Notes under the pieces: model-generated
What the model was told of the DNA's origin: nothing
Database searches by the model: none
Seen by the model: only the letters and a program-made list of their open reading frames with translations
Position numbers and translations under genes: made by a program
In this document: positions 1 through 8,002 of the stretch, one piece after another
Position numbering within the stretch: position 1 is the first letter of the stretch
Layout of the letters: the number at the start of each line of letters is the position of its first letter
Source of the DNA: a virus
Strand: one strand, 5' to 3'
Length of the DNA: 64,000 nt
Virus record (IMG/VR): IMGVR_UViG_3300020152_000002
Span: 1 to 64,000 of that record

Positions 1-755
1 CCCGTGAAGCCGAAGATCGCCTGATGCGGGTCGCCGACCGCGACCAGACGGCCGCCGGGCTTGAGCATCTTCTTGGCGAGGGCGCGACGGGTCGGGTTCG
101 TGTCCTGCGCCTCGTCGATCAGCACCCAGTCGTTTTGCAGCATCCGCAGATCGCGTTGCAGCGGCAGGTAGACCATATCGTCGTAGTCGATGATCTCAAG
201 GTTCAGGTTCGAGCGGTTCAGCGCGACCTTCGACATGGCGATCACCTGATCCATCCGGGCGTTCTCCGGCAGGTTCTCGTCGAGACCGAAGTGCGAGATC
301 ATTTCGAGCCACGCGGCGTCGGTGATCTGCGCCAGCGGAACGCCCATGGCACCGAAGCCGCGTTGCTTCGCCATCGACACGATGCCGACGACAGCGCCAG
401 CCAGTTCACGCAGGTCTTCACGCTCGGAGATGATGTCGTTGACGATCTCGGCGACCTTCGTGGCATCGACGCGCAGGGCGTGACGCTGACCGTAGGTGAA
501 GCGAAGCTGCTTGTAACCCGCCGAGTGGAAGGTCGAAGCGAAGACGCCCTTGCGGCCCGCCACGCGCTCCTTGAGTTCCTTCGCCATCTTCGAGTTGTAG
601 GCACCGAGGAAGACGTAGCCGGACATCAGGTCCAGCGCCTTGACGATGGTCGTGGTCTTGCCAGCGCCAGCGACGGCTTCGACGAGCGCGTTGCCCTCGC
701 CGCCCGACACCCAGTCGAAGAAGCCATTTTGTTGCGGGGAAGGAATGAAGGTCAT
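1..755 (-). CDS. UvrD/PcrA-like SF1 DNA helicase, N-terminal part (runs off window)
   Basis: Reading the minus strand from ATG 753-755 gives an open frame to the window edge (about 251 residues). Walker A AGAGKTTT is at residues 29-36, an STFHSAG motif at 74-80, the DEAQ-type Walker B VLIDEAQDTN at 211-220 and motif III VGDPHQAIFGF at 240-250. This order is diagnostic of the 1A domain of superfamily 1 UvrD/Rep/PcrA helicases, which unwind DNA with ATP during replication or repair. The start follows an AGGGAGA ribosome site about 10 nt upstream, and a promoter at 801-829 serves it. The C-terminal helicase domain lies outside the window. Confidence 0.9.
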   Translation of the reverse strand, partial: MTFIPSPQQNGFFDWVSGGEGNALVEAVAGAGKTTTIVKALDLMSGYVFLGAYNSKMAKELKERVAGRKGVFASTFHSAGYKQLRFTYGQRHALRVDATKVAEIVNDIISEREDLRELAGAVVGIVSMAKQRGFGAMGVPLAQITDAAWLEMISHFGLDENLPENARMDQVIAMSKVALNRSNLNLEIIDYDDMVYLPLQRDLRMLQNDWVLIDEAQDTNPTRRALAKKMLKPGGRLVAVGDPHQAIFGFT

Positions 756-759
756 GTGA

Positions 760-787
760 GCGGGTCTCCCTGTGCCGGTTGACAACG
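760..787 (-). promoter_or_regulatory. 5' leader element shared with the gene at 13673-14194
   Basis: The leader between promoter and ATG of the helicase gene is nearly identical to 14199-14225 upstream of another leftward gene. Both read CGTTRTCAACCG, then an optional extra base, then CACAGGGAGACCCGC, including the ribosome site AGGGAGA. This suggests a shared post-transcriptional signal or an enhanced translation leader. The function is inferred only. Confidence 0.55.
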
Positions 788-800
788 AATGTGATGACCC

Positions 801-829
801 TCTCTACGCACTCCCCATCACGCAGTCAA
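801..829 (-). promoter_or_regulatory. sigma-70-like promoter for the helicase gene
   Basis: On the minus strand TTGACT (829-824), a 17-nt spacer and TAGAGA (806-801) fit a bacterial housekeeping promoter. It lies just after the stop of the upstream gene (833) and about 45 nt before the helicase ATG. The TAGAGA hexamer recurs in another promoter of this window at 13102-13107. Confidence 0.6.
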
Positions 830-832
830 CAA

Positions 833-1273
833 CTAAAATAGCTCGTCGGGATCGTCCATGCCGAGTGCGATAGCGAACCCGCGAAGAACACCGCGAGCCT
901 CGGACTCCTTTTCGCGCATCTGCATCTCGTTACGCTGTCCGGGCAGGAACGCAGCCCGCAACAGCAAGGCCAGTTCTGGCTCATTGGCGTAGGCATACCA
1001 GAAGATGATCTCCGACCGCATATTGGTCGGGCTAGTGCCCGTCGTCCGCATCACGGGCTCAAGCGTGATCGACGTAACGCGCGACAACAGCTTCTCCGGG
1101 GACACGGCGGGCGTCCGGTAGAAGGGCTCGATCTTCTCGGGCACATGAAAGCTGATCGTCCGGCCCATGAACTCGCCCATGCGGTTTTCACGGGGATCAG
1201 GCGACAGCCAAGACGGGATGTTGAGGATAGTGAGCGGTTCGTGAAGCTCGCGGTCCATGACGACAACGCGCAT
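833..1273 (-). CDS. hypothetical protein, 146 aa
   Basis: Soluble-looking protein without a family I recognise. It begins MRVVVMDRELHEPL and ends in an acidic tail, MDDPDELF, that loosely resembles the D-x-F-[DA]-x-L tails of neighbouring gene products. It is the last gene of a tightly packed leftward group (1285-4895) and its stop is immediately followed by the promoter of the helicase gene. The start ATG at 1273 is the first in frame and fits the 11-nt gap to the upstream gene. Confidence 0.75.
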   Translation of the reverse strand: MRVVVMDRELHEPLTILNIPSWLSPDPRENRMGEFMGRTISFHVPEKIEPFYRTPAVSPEKLLSRVTSITLEPVMRTTGTSPTNMRSEIIFWYAYANEPELALLLRAAFLPGQRNEMQMREKESEARGVLRGFAIALGMDDPDELF

Positions 1274-1284
1274 GTGAAACAGTC

Positions 1285-1533
1285 CTAGAGAATGGCGAAA
1301 GGGTCGTCCTCTGCCGGGGTTTCAGCGAGGCAAGCGAACGGGTCGGTCTCGGGCTCCTTGGCCGGTGCAGAACCCTCCGGCCGCCCCAGCGCATCCCACA
1401 GCAGGAAGGCGGCCTTGCGATCCCAGCTAGAGTCGCGCAGGCCCCGGATGCCACAGGAGTAGACCTTCTCGTCCGGCACACCGTCGAGCATCGCCGGGAA
1501 GTCATTGGCGAAGAACTTCTCGAACGGCGTCAT
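1285..1533 (-). CDS. hypothetical protein with C-terminal DDPFAIL motif, 82 aa
   Basis: Small acidic protein of unknown function. Its last third is low-complexity and carries two copies of a recurring phage motif: TDPFACL internally and DDPFAIL as the last residues. Its start codon overlaps the stop of the 1530-2111 gene (ATGA), which implies translational coupling. The residues before the tail, about 1-50, look folded (FFANDFPAMLDGVPDEKVYSC). Confidence 0.75.
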   Translation of the reverse strand: MTPFEKFFANDFPAMLDGVPDEKVYSCGIRGLRDSSWDRKAAFLLWDALGRPEGSAPAKEPETDPFACLAETPAEDDPFAIL

Positions 1534-2111
1534 TGAATGTCGAACTCATCATCGGCCACGGGGGCAGCCATATCGCGCGGTTCCCACCAGCCCCCGATAC
1601 GCGGGCGCAGCGGATCGTCCGGTTTGACATCGACGATCAGACCGTCCCCGTCGATCATGTAGGTCGGCAGCGAGTAGGTCGTCGAGTAGCTGGGATCAGC
1701 GCGCATTTGCAGATAATCGTAGAACGCATCCATGGCGTCCTGAAAGCGCGTGATCTGTAGGATGCGCGCATACTCGCGCAGTTCGTCGTCGTCGTGCCAG
1801 TTCCGCAGCCTGTCGAACGGGATCATGTCGAAGCACGACGCCATGGACCACGCCTGATACGTCGAACTCAACACGCGCTCATACCAGTAGACGCCCATGG
1901 GCAGCAGCGTCCCCAGCCCATCATAGAACCCGGCCCTGATCACCGTCACGAAGCCCGGTTCTTCATTCAGGGCAGCGCCCGGCTTGAAGTGACGCAGGAA
2001 GCGCACGACGGATGGGATCAGATACAGGTCATAGCGGCGGGGGTCAGACATCGGATCATAGGTCGGCAGGATAGGATCGCCCCAAGGGGTGACGCCAAAT
2101 CCGTAGTTCAT
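1530..2111 (-). CDS. hypothetical protein with C-terminal DDEFDIQ, 193 aa
   Basis: Aromatic-rich globular protein (many Tyr, Trp and Phe) with no family I recognise. The C-terminus VADDEFDIQ matches the tail motif DDEFDIL of the 20389-21876 product with only the last residue changed. It is co-transcribed with 1285-1533, sharing the ATGA overlap, and follows 2130-2858 by 18 nt. Confidence 0.75.
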   Translation of the reverse strand: MNYGFGVTPWGDPILPTYDPMSDPRRYDLYLIPSVVRFLRHFKPGAALNEEPGFVTVIRAGFYDGLGTLLPMGVYWYERVLSSTYQAWSMASCFDMIPFDRLRNWHDDDELREYARILQITRFQDAMDAFYDYLQMRADPSYSTTYSLPTYMIDGDGLIVDVKPDDPLRPRIGGWWEPRDMAAPVADDEFDIQ

Positions 2112-2129
2112 GCCGTCCGGCCCCTCTCG

Positions 2130-2858
2130 TTACATCAGGCCCGCGAACGGGTCGGCCTTGGGCTTCTGGATGACTTCGCCCCACTCGTCCACTTCGGGCT
2201 CGCCCTCGGCGGCCGGAGCGGGCTCCGCAGGGGCACTCTCGGGCTCGGCCGCGCCCATGTCCAGATCGGCGAAGGGATCGGCCTCCGGCGCACTCTCGAC
2301 GGCGCTGGCGGTCGGCTCGCTGCCCATGTCCAGATCGGCGAACGGATCGGGCTCGGCGGCCGTCAGGTCCAGATCGCCGGACAGGTCGATGTCGGCCGCC
2401 GGGGGCTCGGTGTGAGCCGCGTCCGTCAGGTCCGGGGCCGCGCCGGTCGTGGCAGGCTTGGCCGCCGCCCGGCTCCGGGTGCTCGGCACCGTCGCCTTGG
2501 GAGTGCCGCTGCCGCCCTTGGGCAGCGTGTCGTTCTCCACGTCCTGCCTGAACATGGCGTAGCCGTCCGCCCGCCTGAACGCCCAGCGCACGATGCCTTC
2601 GACCGGGAACGGACAGTAGATGAACGGCCCGTAGCGGTTGTCGCGGCCCAGCGGGAACTCGCTGCCCTCGACGCCCAGTGGCGTCTCCATCTGGTGCGGA
2701 TAGTTGCCGTCGCCAGTGTGCGCCTTCCACCAGAGTTCGTTCTGCTGCTGGATGCGCTTCTTGTAGTCCTCCCACGGCTCCGTGTTGCCGAAGGAGTGCC
2801 AGTTCGGCGGTTCGGCTCCGTAGAGAAGATACGGGTTCTTGGTAGTCGGAGTGACCAT
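2130..2858 (-). CDS. hypothetical protein with disordered tail and three DPFA[DG]L motifs, 242 aa
   Basis: Residues 1-100 look folded (NPYLLYGAEPPNWHSFG, WAFRRADGYAMFRQDVEND). The rest is a Pro/Ala/Glu-rich, probably disordered tail. That tail carries PDPFADLDMG, ADPFADLDMG and the terminal ADPFAGLM, plus VDEWGEVI, which is like TDEWGQII at the end of the 12063-13031 product. The repeated motifs in a flexible tail look like a multivalent short linear motif that recruits a partner. The partner is unknown. Confidence 0.75.
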   Translation of the reverse strand: MVTPTTKNPYLLYGAEPPNWHSFGNTEPWEDYKKRIQQQNELWWKAHTGDGNYPHQMETPLGVEGSEFPLGRDNRYGPFIYCPFPVEGIVRWAFRRADGYAMFRQDVENDTLPKGGSGTPKATVPSTRSRAAAKPATTGAAPDLTDAAHTEPPAADIDLSGDLDLTAAEPDPFADLDMGSEPTASAVESAPEADPFADLDMGAAEPESAPAEPAPAAEGEPEVDEWGEVIQKPKADPFAGLM

Positions 2859-2859
2859 A

Positions 2860-4686
2860 TCAGCCTCGCGGAAGGGGCGGGAGGAAGGACAGCAGGACGA
2901 CGAACATGACCAGCGCAGCGATGGCGCTGCCGAAGGCCATGGCGATCATCCACAGCGGGTTGACGGAGCGGATCGCCAGATGCTCGACTTCACCAACGAT
3001 CTGATGGTCCACGTTCGATCCAGCGGGATAGCTGTAGGAGCGCGTCGGCACCTTGCCCATCCCCTTGTTGATGAAGTCCGCGAACCACGCCTCGATCTCG
3101 GCCGTATCCTGCGGATCGTAGTCGCTGTCGATCATCGCCGTCAGCGTCATGGGGCGACCGTCGTAGCGCAGATGGTCCTTGTTGCGGATAACAAGCGCGC
3201 CGCCCGTGAAGTGCGTCATGCTGTCCTCGGGGCCGATCTCACGATGCGGGTCAGCGAAGCCGTGCCGGTCGATCCGTTGCCGCGTCGAACGCAGCACAGC
3301 TTCACGGGCTACCAGAGCGGCGTCGTCGCGTTGCACCATGCCGTCGTAGTCGTATTGGCCCAGCCGCTTGTCGATCCAGTCCACCATCGGCAGCGCATCG
3401 TCCTCGGCCTTGGCCGCAGCCGACGCCGCCGCGATGTTTTCCGGCGTGGCCGGAACGGGGATTTCGAGCGCGCCGATGATCTTGTCCAGCACGTTCAACT
3501 GGTGCTGCCAGTAGTCGTGATCGTCCTGCGTCTGCGCCTCGTCTCGCGCAATCGCCAGCGCCCGTCGCCAGTCGTTCTCGTGCGAGATGATGTCGGCGAT
3601 GGCGTCCGACCGGCTGTATTGATCCAGACCGACGCCGACGATGCTCTCGCGTTGCAGCCGGTCGTGAACGTCACCCAGCGTGGTCTCCGGCGGCAGGTGC
3701 CGCGCCAGACCTTCCTCGCGCAGTTCCTCCATTTCGAGCGCCACGCTGATGCGCTCGACGCCGCGCGCAATGCCCGGATGCCGGACGCCGCCAGTCCCCA
3801 AATGGTCGGCCAAGGAGTGCCGCTTGAACTGCCCGGCCGCCGACATGCGGCTCACCAGTTCACGCGAGTAGAAGGTTTCGCGCGATCCCTGCCGCTGATC
3901 CCGGATCAGTTCGAGATCGGCCCGAACGATTTCCTCCGGCGTGAAGTGCTCGCGGATCGCCTCGGCGATCTTCTGCGGCTCCACGTTGCCCAGCGCCGGG
4001 CTGGTCTTGTTATGGAAGTCACGCGCCAGTTGCAGCGTGATCCGGGCGACCTGATCGCCGTCCTTGGCGCGCTCGGCGAGGATGCCTTCGACCTGATCGT
4101 CATAGCGCGGCAGCAGAGGCAGATCGGCCTCCGAAACCATGTCGTTCGACGGGTCGCCGGGACCGCCGTCAACCGGGGGCTCGTGTTCTTGCTGCGCCAT
4201 GTCGGTGCTCTCCTGTGCGTCGCGCGTGTTCCGCATCTTGCGGTAGAGCGACCATGCGATGTTGCGGTTGGTTTCGTCGCGCTCGTAGATCAGTTCGAGC
4301 CACGACGGCTCGATCAGCTTTTCGGCGGCGAGCCACGCCCAGCCCTTCGGCGAGAACATCACCTGCGGAACCGACGTGGACAGTTTGAAGACGTAGCCCC
4401 AGTCGATCAGATTGCGGATCGCCGGGCCGACCGTCGTGGAGTTCAGGACCGTATCGCTCGTGTCGAACAGATGCCGCGTCTTCATCCCCGACGCATGACA
4501 GCGCCAGCGGCTCGGCTCCTTACCGACCGGGCGCGAACGCATCCGCACCTTGATCTCGGAACGCGCCAGCAGCGCCTCCATGGCGGCGCGACGAACTGGC
4601 GTCCACCAGCCCGGCATGTTGCTGGTGCCGTCGATATGAGTTTGGCGGTGTTCTTGAGTTGAGGCGCGGGTCACAGGATGTCCCAT
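2860..4686 (-). CDS. large membrane-anchored hypothetical protein with N-terminal winged-helix-like region, 608 aa
   Basis: Residues about 24-130 resemble a winged-helix module (AAMEALLARSEIKVR; TVGPAIRNLIDWGYVFKLS). The middle is mostly helical and charged. The end has one transmembrane segment (LWMIAMAFGSAIAALVMFVV) close to the C-terminus, so the bulk may sit in the cytoplasm. The start could be ATG 4686 or GTG 4674, the latter giving a GTGA overlap with the upstream stop. A well-formed ribosome site, AGGAG, lies 9-10 nt before an internal ATG at 4200, which would yield a 446-residue shorter form. No family recognised. Confidence 0.7.
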   Translation of the reverse strand: MGHPVTRASTQEHRQTHIDGTSNMPGWWTPVRRAAMEALLARSEIKVRMRSRPVGKEPSRWRCHASGMKTRHLFDTSDTVLNSTTVGPAIRNLIDWGYVFKLSTSVPQVMFSPKGWAWLAAEKLIEPSWLELIYERDETNRNIAWSLYRKMRNTRDAQESTDMAQQEHEPPVDGGPGDPSNDMVSEADLPLLPRYDDQVEGILAERAKDGDQVARITLQLARDFHNKTSPALGNVEPQKIAEAIREHFTPEEIVRADLELIRDQRQGSRETFYSRELVSRMSAAGQFKRHSLADHLGTGGVRHPGIARGVERISVALEMEELREEGLARHLPPETTLGDVHDRLQRESIVGVGLDQYSRSDAIADIISHENDWRRALAIARDEAQTQDDHDYWQHQLNVLDKIIGALEIPVPATPENIAAASAAAKAEDDALPMVDWIDKRLGQYDYDGMVQRDDAALVAREAVLRSTRQRIDRHGFADPHREIGPEDSMTHFTGGALVIRNKDHLRYDGRPMTLTAMIDSDYDPQDTAEIEAWFADFINKGMGKVPTRSYSYPAGSNVDHQIVGEVEHLAIRSVNPLWMIAMAFGSAIAALVMFVVLLSFLPPLPRG

Positions 4687-4895
4687 TGATGTTGCGTGAA
4701 GTCAGCGTGAAGGGCCACGATACACGCGGCGATCTTTTCCTGCAAGCCACCTTCGGGCTTGCCCGGTTCTACGATCCCGAGGATCGGCCGACCGGGGAGC
4801 GCGGGGTGCTCCACCCGGACGACGGCTGGCCCCCGGCCGAAGTCGAACTCGCGCACCGCGCAAGCCGCCACAAAGGCCGGGGGCACCGCCGTCAT
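4671..4895 (-). CDS. hypothetical protein ending QWDIL, 74 aa
   Basis: Small protein of unknown function. Its last residues, HQWDIL, match the WDIL tail of the 20131-20316 product and belong to the wider D-x-[FW]-[DA]-x-L group. The ATG overlaps the TGA of the preceding gene (TGATG at 4893-4897), so the two are probably coupled. Confidence 0.65.
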   Translation of the reverse strand: MTAVPPAFVAACAVREFDFGRGPAVVRVEHPALPGRPILGIVEPGKPEGGLQEKIAACIVALHADFTQHQWDIL

Positions 4896-5221
4896 CAGGC
4901 GCTCTTGCGCGCCTTGGACGGCCGCGCCGACGACTCGGCGATGCTGCGGGCGCTGGTCTCGCCGTTCGGGTTGTCGGCGGCCCAGTCCGGCCGCGTCAGG
5001 GTGCCCGCGAGGAACTTGGCGGCCCAGCCGCCGGGACGGCGCTGCGCGGCGCGACGCATCGTGTCGAGTTCCGACGCCGACCGGCTACGATCCGGGTTGT
5101 GCAGCGTCCGGTAGTGGTCGATGTTCTCGTTCCAGCTTCGACGTGCGATGGCGGCGGCGTTGATGCCGCGCTCACGATGCTGCCGCAGTCCGAAGGTGCT
5201 GCGCTTTTTACGTCCGGCCAT
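4895..5221 (-). CDS. hypothetical basic protein, 108 aa
   Basis: Strongly basic protein rich in Arg (MAGRKKRST, RQHRERG, MRRAAQRRP), possibly nucleic-acid binding. I recognise no family. The start is supported by AAAAGGAGA 5 nt upstream. It is followed without a gap by the 4671-4895 gene. Confidence 0.65.
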   Translation of the reverse strand: MAGRKKRSTFGLRQHRERGINAAAIARRSWNENIDHYRTLHNPDRSRSASELDTMRRAAQRRPGGWAAKFLAGTLTRPDWAADNPNGETSARSIAESSARPSKARKSA

Positions 5222-5234
5222 GTGGTCTCCTTTT

Positions 5235-5537
5235 CTACTCGGTTTCGTAATCGCTTCGGCGGATCAGCCACTCATCGTCGCCTGCGCCTTTGACAGCGTG
5301 GAAGTATCCCGGATTGGACTTCGTGTCCATAGTCGCGTTGCCGATCAGCGCAAAAACTACGTCGCGCGGTTCGACAGCTTTGACTTCCCTTCCCCCGATC
5401 ATGGTGATGACGGCGTTGTAGGGTGGTATCGCTCCGCCCTCTCGGTGCCGGGGAGAACTGACGCCGAGCACATTGGCGGGATTTACCTGCACCGTGTGCA
5501 GCCTGCCCTCCGCCGTCTGGACATGGACCATCGTCAT
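5235..5537 (-). CDS. hypothetical protein, 100 aa
   Basis: The frame is open further upstream, but the ATG at 5537 overlaps the stop of the 5534-5923 gene (ATGA), and the longer N-terminus is low-complexity Arg-rich shadow sequence. The product (MTMVHVQTAEGRL) looks like a small beta-rich domain with no recognised family. Confidence 0.65.
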   Translation of the reverse strand: MTMVHVQTAEGRLHTVQVNPANVLGVSSPRHREGGAIPPYNAVITMIGGREVKAVEPRDVVFALIGNATMDTKSNPGYFHAVKGAGDDEWLIRRSDYETE

Positions 5538-5923
5538 TGCGGCACCGACAAGGGCCAGTCGCGGGCGACGGTGAAAGCGCGCATCGGGATCAGACGACGC
5601 CACGGCTGATCCGTCAGGACAGCGACGAGTTCTTCCCAGCGCAGGCCCTCGGACGCCGCCACCTGTTCGAGCGTCCGGCCGCCGTGGTTGACCTTGCACC
5701 GCTCACGCTGCGCCGGGGTCGGCTTGAACGTGAACTGCCGCCAGCCGTCACCCAGCAGGGCGTGATAGTCGATCTCGTGGATCGGCATGACCACCCAGCC
5801 CTCAAGGCCCTGCGCGATCTCGGCCGCCTGCTTGTGATCGACGCGCGCATACTCCGGCGACGGCTGATGCGGAGCCCGCACCAGATCGCCCGTGGCCGGA
5901 TCGTGCCAGTAGTGGATCAGCAT
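5534..5923 (-). CDS. hypothetical protein, 129 aa
   Basis: Globular protein containing INHAL/WRQF-type aromatic stretches and a segment NHGGRTLEQVAASEGLRW that resembles a short helix-turn-helix. I do not recognise the family. The start ATG 5923 has AAGGAAG 8-11 nt upstream. It is coupled to the downstream gene through the ATGA at 5534-5537. Confidence 0.65.
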   Translation of the reverse strand: MLIHYWHDPATGDLVRAPHQPSPEYARVDHKQAAEIAQGLEGWVVMPIHEIDYHALLGDGWRQFTFKPTPAQRERCKVNHGGRTLEQVAASEGLRWEELVAVLTDQPWRRLIPMRAFTVARDWPLSVPQ

Positions 5924-5925
5924 GG

Positions 5926-6156
5926 TCAGTCTTCCTTGTCTGCGAAACGCAGGAGTTGCAGTTTTAACCGCTCCATCAACCAGATGACGGTGCCGCCGTC
6001 TGCGATAGAGGATGCGAAGTATTCTTCCTCGTCTTCATCGTATCCCATGATGACGACGTTCTTGAGCTTGCCGCTCTCGATGGCTTCCCTCAAGACCAGC
6101 ACTGGATCGGTGTCCAGACGGGTCACTCCCGGAAAGCGAACAAGCTCTCCCGCCAT
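5926..6156 (-). CDS. hypothetical acidic protein, 76 aa
   Basis: Small protein with an acidic loop (GYDEDEEEYF) and a helical C-terminal half (VIWLMERLKLQLLRF). Unknown function. It sits between genes with 0-3 nt spacing, sharing base 6156 with the next gene's stop. Confidence 0.65.
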   Translation of the reverse strand: MAGELVRFPGVTRLDTDPVLVLREAIESGKLKNVVIMGYDEDEEEYFASSIADGGTVIWLMERLKLQLLRFADKED

Positions 6157-6422
6157 CAGACTTCGCCCGGCCCGACGACGTAGGGAATGCGGATCACCGG
6201 GTGCTTCACACAGTTGATCCCGATGCGAATGCTGCCGCCTGCGTTCAGGAGCGCGAGTTCTTCCGGCGTCGGCTTGTATTGACTGACCATGAACACGAGC
6301 CCGCTATACTCGTCTTCTTCGTCGCGCGTCGGAAGGACGCCGATAGCGCCCCGCTCATTGGCGTTCCAGCCATCGGGCTCTCCGTGGCTCCGGTTCGCGC
6401 CGGGGATGCGTTCAACGTCCAT
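6156..6422 (-). CDS. hypothetical protein, 88 aa
   Basis: Small protein with an Asp/Glu-rich middle (PTRDEEDEYSGLVFMVSQ) and a hydrophobic beta-like end (HPVIRIPYVVGPGEV). No recognised family. Its 5' end overlaps the 6412-6609 gene by 11 nt, typical of this packed cluster. Confidence 0.65.
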   Translation of the reverse strand: MDVERIPGANRSHGEPDGWNANERGAIGVLPTRDEEDEYSGLVFMVSQYKPTPEELALLNAGGSIRIGINCVKHPVIRIPYVVGPGEV

Positions 6423-6609
6423 TGTCTTCTTCCTCTCCGCACCAGTCGCACTCGGCGCTGTTGCACAGTCCCATCTCGTGAAGTTCGGCCGGGCCGATGT
6501 CTTCCCCGTCTACATCGACGTAGCTGCCGCTCGCCGGGTCGATGAAGACTTCCGGGTCGTCGGTCGGCGTCAGGCCCGTTTTGGGCGTCAGGCTGACGCT
6601 ACTGGTCAT
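6412..6609 (-). CDS. small Cys-containing acidic protein, 65 aa
   Basis: Short acidic protein whose C-terminal part has three cysteines in CNSAECDWC, a possible metal-binding knuckle. The front half is low-complexity with a short beta stretch (EVFIDPASGSYVDVDGEDIG). Unknown function. It overlaps both neighbours by 11 nt. Confidence 0.6.
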   Translation of the reverse strand: MTSSVSLTPKTGLTPTDDPEVFIDPASGSYVDVDGEDIGPAELHEMGLCNSAECDWCGEEEDNGR

Positions 6610-6991
6610 CGTTCTCCCCGCCCGCGTTCGTGTCGCTGAACGGCTGATCGCCGACGCCCGCGAACTCGGGAAGCTCCTGATTGGAGTAATCGGCGACGAT
6701 CCATTCCGGCGTGTCGTCGATCCAGTGGATTTCGATGTCGAGCCCGGCGATGTTCTCCTGCGTCAGGCTGTCGCTCTCCGGGTCGATATACAGAGTGCCG
6801 TCGTCATTGATCTTGTTGACGGTGATCTGACCGCCCGCCACGTCCACGGCGACCGGCATAGCCTGCATGTCGGGACGACGCGGGTCTTTCAGCGGCTCGC
6901 CGGTCGTCTTGTCGATGACGACGAGATACTGGGTGATGGCCTGATCGTTCTTGTCAACGTCAGCTTTGAGGATGCCGCTCGGGATCGTCAT
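6599..6991 (-). CDS. hypothetical acidic protein, 130 aa
   Basis: The chosen ATG at 6991 has AGGAAAGAG 7-12 nt upstream and leaves only a 32-nt overlap with the upstream gene. The open frame extends to 7090, but that extension is antisense-like. The product (MTIPSGILKADVDKNDQ) is beta-rich and acidic with an Asn/Asp/Gln tail. No family recognised. Confidence 0.65.
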   Translation of the reverse strand: MTIPSGILKADVDKNDQAITQYLVVIDKTTGEPLKDPRRPDMQAMPVAVDVAGGQITVNKINDDGTLYIDPESDSLTQENIAGLDIEIHWIDDTPEWIVADYSNQELPEFAGVGDQPFSDTNAGGENDDQ

Positions 6992-7322
6992 GGCGCTCTT
7001 TCCTTGGCCGACCACGCGGCCTCTTGGGTGGAGGGACAGCATCGGTTGGCAGCGTTGCTTTCCGATACACTCGTTTGCCAGTCCTCGCATCTTGACGACG
7101 GGCGATCATCATACCGCGCCACGGGTCCACCGTGCTCGGTTCAACCTTCTGCCATGGCCCCCAGCTTGAGATCAGTCGCTCCCGCCCCTGAATGAACATG
7201 GTGCGGAACTCTGATCTCTGCCGAAACCACCATTCACCCGTATCCGGGTGCTCGGTGACTTGCCGCTCCGGCGTGACGCCGAAACGGGTTCGCCAGACAG
7301 GAAAGGCTTCGACCCTACGCAT
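6960..7322 (-). CDS. hypothetical protein with basic AT-hook-like tail, 120 aa
   Basis: Trp-rich N-terminal half (PVWRTRFGV, GEWWFRQRSEFRT, SSWGPWQKVE). The C-terminal tail contains KRPRGRPRKERHDD, which matches the RGRP core of an AT-hook, so minor-groove DNA binding is plausible. Function otherwise unknown. It overlaps the 7315-7662 gene by 8 nt. Confidence 0.65.
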   Translation of the reverse strand: MRRVEAFPVWRTRFGVTPERQVTEHPDTGEWWFRQRSEFRTMFIQGRERLISSWGPWQKVEPSTVDPWRGMMIARRQDARTGKRVYRKATLPTDAVPPPKRPRGRPRKERHDDPERHPQS

Positions 7323-7662
7323 CCTTGAACGGGTCCGTGAAGGCGACGAGTTCTTGCAGTTCCAGCTTGTCGCCGATCTGACGCAGGCTGACAGGCTTGG
7401 CGCGACAGGCGCGAGCGAAGGCGCTGCCGATCAGCGCCGTCTCCTTCGTGAAGCTCGGGCGGCCCTTGTGATCCGGGTGATGCCAGATCAACCCGGCGAC
7501 CGTCAGGACTTCTATCACCGCGTCCAGATCGGCCTCGCAGTTGAACGCCACAGGCCACACCCAGCGCCGCCGGTCGCCCTTGAAGCTGTATTGCAGAAAC
7601 CACAGCTTCATGCGGCGCTTCTCGATGTCTGCGAGCAAATCCTTGTCAGACTTGGACAGCAT
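7315..7662 (-). CDS. hypothetical protein, 115 aa
   Basis: Alpha/beta-looking protein (LLADIEKRRMKLWFLQYSF, DLDAVIEVLTVAGLIWH) with a C-terminus FTDPFKDA that partly resembles the DPFA[DG]L tails found elsewhere in the window. No family recognised. It overlaps both neighbours by 8-17 nt. Confidence 0.65.
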   Translation of the reverse strand: MLSKSDKDLLADIEKRRMKLWFLQYSFKGDRRRWVWPVAFNCEADLDAVIEVLTVAGLIWHHPDHKGRPSFTKETALIGSAFARACRAKPVSLRQIGDKLELQELVAFTDPFKDA

Positions 7663-8002
7663 CAGCTTCCCTCGTCAGCAGGAGCGACACCGGAATGACT
7701 TCCCAGTCGTCGGCGCTACGTCCGGCCACGGGGTCGCTTCGCAGGCCGGACACTTCCGGGCCGTCAAGGCTGTCGAAGCCCTGCCCGGACCATTCGACCC
7801 GGACGTAGCCCTTCACCCACCAGCGCAGGGCGTCTCCGGCCGCCTTGGGAGTGGCGAACAGGCGCGGGGTGCCGTTGTGGGTGTCGGGCTTGTCCGGGTT
7901 GACGTAGGTGCCCCCGGCGCGGCCCTTGAACCCCGGCATCAGCTTCCCGTCGCGCTTGCGCCGAAGGGCGTAGAAGCTCTGGCCCAGTTTCAGATCAGCC
8001 AT
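7646..8002 (-). CDS. hypothetical protein, 118 aa
   Basis: Globular protein beginning MADLKLGQSFYALRRKRDG, with a middle reading LFATPKAAGDALRWWVKG. I do not recognise the family. The gene is packed, overlapping 7995-8213 by 8 nt and 7315-7662 by 17 nt. Confidence 0.65.
   Translation of the reverse strand: MADLKLGQSFYALRRKRDGKLMPGFKGRAGGTYVNPDKPDTHNGTPRLFATPKAAGDALRWWVKGYVRVEWSGQGFDSLDGPEVSGLRSDPVAGRSADDWEVIPVSLLLTREADAVQV

Noticed and set aside
24-782. Plus-strand 252-codon open frame
   Set aside because: It is antisense to the UvrD-like helicase, which has clear Walker motifs on the minus strand. Long antisense frames are expected at this GC content.
2839-4662. Plus-strand 607-codon open frame
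   Set aside because: Its product is Arg/Val/His-rich shadow sequence opposite the coherent 608-residue minus-strand gene with a membrane helix.
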